DNA of 7,468 nucleotides from Prevotellaceae bacterium (lineage in GTDB: Bacteria > Bacteroidota > Bacteroidia > Bacteroidales > UBA932), in the NCBI GenBank assembly GCA_031275145.1, contig JAISPE010000004.1, positions 1-7,468 on the forward strand. The letters are read 5' to 3'. The position numbers and the translations under genes are program-made. Shown here piece after piece: positions 7,118-7,468 of the stretch; within the stretch, counting starts at the first letter, position 1; each line of letters starts with the position of its first letter. Under the pieces are notes generated by a model. That model had not been told where the DNA came from. It did no database searches and saw nothing but the letters and a program-made list of their open reading frames with translations.

Positions 7118-7145
7118 ACAAATTACAAATCACAAATTACAAAGA
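7118..7145. repeat. Tandem 7-bp repeat (ACAAATT), four units
   Basis: Units are ACAAATT (7118-7124), ACAAATC (7125-7131), ACAAATT (7132-7138) and a degenerate ACAAAGA (7139-7145). The array ends 18 bases upstream of the beta-barrel start and covers the position where its promoter would lie. On the minus strand each unit gives a TTTGT/TAATTTG-like string resembling parts of the phylum's promoter boxes, but no exact -33/-7 pair is found. Confidence 0.8.
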
Positions 7146-7186
7146 CACTTTTCGCAGTATCCTTACAACAAACTTTTCCCGACTGT

Positions 7187-7264
7187 CGTCATTGCGAATA
7201 ACCGTTTCGTACCGAAACTGAAAGCGTAATGACGTTTGCCGAAGAATCAGCGATGAAACAATCC
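7187..7264. repeat. Degenerate REP-like palindromic element with nested hairpins (copy 1)
   Basis: This copy begins with CGTCATTGCGA and ends with GATGAAACAATCC (7252-7264), close to the end of copy 2 (GACGAAGCAATCC). Between them, arms 7187-7196 (CGTCATTGCG) and 7225-7234 (CGTAATGACG) pair at 9 of 10 positions. A second perfect stem GTTTCG/CGAAAC (7204-7209 and 7213-7218, 3-base loop) sits inside. It appears to be a decayed or rearranged relative of the intact copy downstream. Confidence 0.6.
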
Positions 7265-7273
7265 ACGACGGGT

Positions 7274-7336
7274 CGTCATTGCGAGGAGCGCAGCGACGAA
7301 GCAATCCAGAAATCCACGACTTCCCTGATTGCTTCG
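7274..7336. repeat. REP-like palindromic repeat, intact copy plus inverted partial copy
   Basis: The core 7274-7307 starts CGTCATTGCGAGGAGCG and ends GACGAAGCAATCC. This wording is a widespread intergenic palindromic repeat in many bacterial genomes (general knowledge; I cannot name a family). ATTGC (7278-7282) and GCAAT (7301-7305) are inverted within it. CGAAGCAATC (7297-7306) is also repeated inverted as GATTGCTTCG (7327-7336), a perfect 10-bp stem around a 20-base loop. Lying just after the stop of the gene at 7355, it may also stop or stabilise that transcript. No transposase is in the window, so it would be a non-autonomous element. Confidence 0.7.
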
Positions 7337-7342
7337 CCACTT

Positions 7343-7356
7343 ATCACTCATCACTC
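7343..7356. repeat. Short tandem repeat (ATCACTC x2) at the 3' end of the upstream gene
   Basis: Two copies of ATCACTC lie side by side and are followed by ATAAC. The stop codon of the minus-strand gene (TGA at 7357-7355) falls in this repeat, so the gene's last codons meet repeat DNA. Together with the ACAAATT array it brackets the REP-like elements. Confidence 0.6.
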
Positions 7357-7468
7357 ATAACTTTTTCAGATTTCCGTCTACGGTGACCGATTCTCCTTTT
7401 GCGAGTTTATAGACGGCGACACGGCTGCCCGAGCGCAGATGCAGTTTACCGCCCAGCGTCGAGTGGAT
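7355..7468 (-). CDS. C-terminal fragment of an unidentified protein, possibly a glycoside hydrolase
   Basis: Only the last 37 residues are in the window; the frame is open from the window edge to TGA 7357-7355. The fragment contains STLGGKLHLRSGSRVAVYKL and ends GESVTVDGNLKKL, a beta-rich pattern. The S-x-LGG-x-L-x-LRS wording reminds me of the small C-terminal beta domain of GH95-type and related carbohydrate-active enzymes, which would make this a second enzyme beside the fucosidase. That is an impression from a short fragment and is weak. The GC-rich codons resemble the fucosidase and beta-barrel genes. That the segment is coding is likely from the uninterrupted frame and protein-like composition. 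Confidence 0.55.
   Translation of the reverse strand: MHSTLGGKLHLRSGSRVAVYKLAKGESVTVDGNLKKL

Larger units (their letters stand above)
7101..7354. other. Gene-free repeat cluster between the beta-barrel operon and the upstream gene
   Basis: Apart from the four repeat features listed separately, I see no gene here. A 67-codon minus-strand frame across the palindromic repeats is a by-product of repeat DNA. The promoter for the beta-barrel and fucosidase operon should lie in the low-coordinate end of this stretch, but I could not identify it securely. Confidence 0.7.

Noticed and set aside
7137..7340. Minus-strand open frame of 67 codons
   Set aside because: It is a translation of the REP-like repeats (LLRRCAPRNDD-type string, commonly produced by such repeats) with no protein family resemblance.
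7118..7356. Possible CRISPR array
   Set aside because: Repeat units are 7 bp or imperfect palindromes without regularly spaced unique spacers, and no cas gene is present.
1..7468. Apparent scarcity of GGNCC sites as a sign of restriction avoidance
   Set aside because: By eye I count 6 GGNCC sites, but the composition control CCNGG is equally rare (about 5), so the scarcity is not specific in this window.

Overview
The window looks like the chromosome of a Bacteroidales-type (Bacteroidota) bacterium. The gene families fit: a PorT-like outer-membrane beta-barrel protein, a lipoprotein GH95 fucosidase and a PDDEXK_2 nuclease. Starts lack a clear Shine-Dalgarno sequence, and two intergenic gaps contain exact TAnnTTTG promoter boxes typical of this phylum. 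Every gene I accept is on the minus strand, so transcription runs from high to low coordinates.

From high to low coordinate the layout is as follows. (1) 7355-7468 is the last 37 codons of an unidentified gene, possibly a carbohydrate-active enzyme. (2) 7101-7354 is a non-coding cluster of repeats: two 7-bp tandem repeats flank two copies, one decayed, of a REP-like palindromic element. (3) 6219-7100 encodes an exported outer-membrane beta-barrel protein; its stop overlaps the start of (4) 3820-6222, a GH95 alpha-L-fucosidase lipoprotein. The pair appears translationally coupled and probably serves fucosylated glycan use at the cell envelope. (5) 3636-3819 is a gap with a hairpin, an array of GAATA 5-mers forming palindromes, and a promoter. 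(6) 2058-3635, 1275-2045 and 752-1249 form a tight cassette: a DNA methyltransferase with an N-terminal helix-turn-helix, a TdeIII-family type II restriction endonuclease and a GNAT acetyltransferase. (7) 1-680 is a PDDEXK_2/Rpn-type nuclease, cut by the window edge and probably with its own promoter.

The lower half (about 1-3820) is an AT-rich restriction-modification or defence segment. The upper half is a GC-richer glycan-utilisation segment. The methyltransferase comes first in its operon and carries a DNA-binding domain, and palindromic repeats sit immediately upstream of its promoter. This suggests, without proving it, that the enzyme represses its own operon. The GNAT gene in the same cassette, an 11-bp direct repeat on both sides of the cassette and the composition change all suggest acquisition as a unit. 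The most interesting points are the methyltransferase architecture with its candidate operator, the role of the GNAT gene, and the nested-hairpin repeat element.
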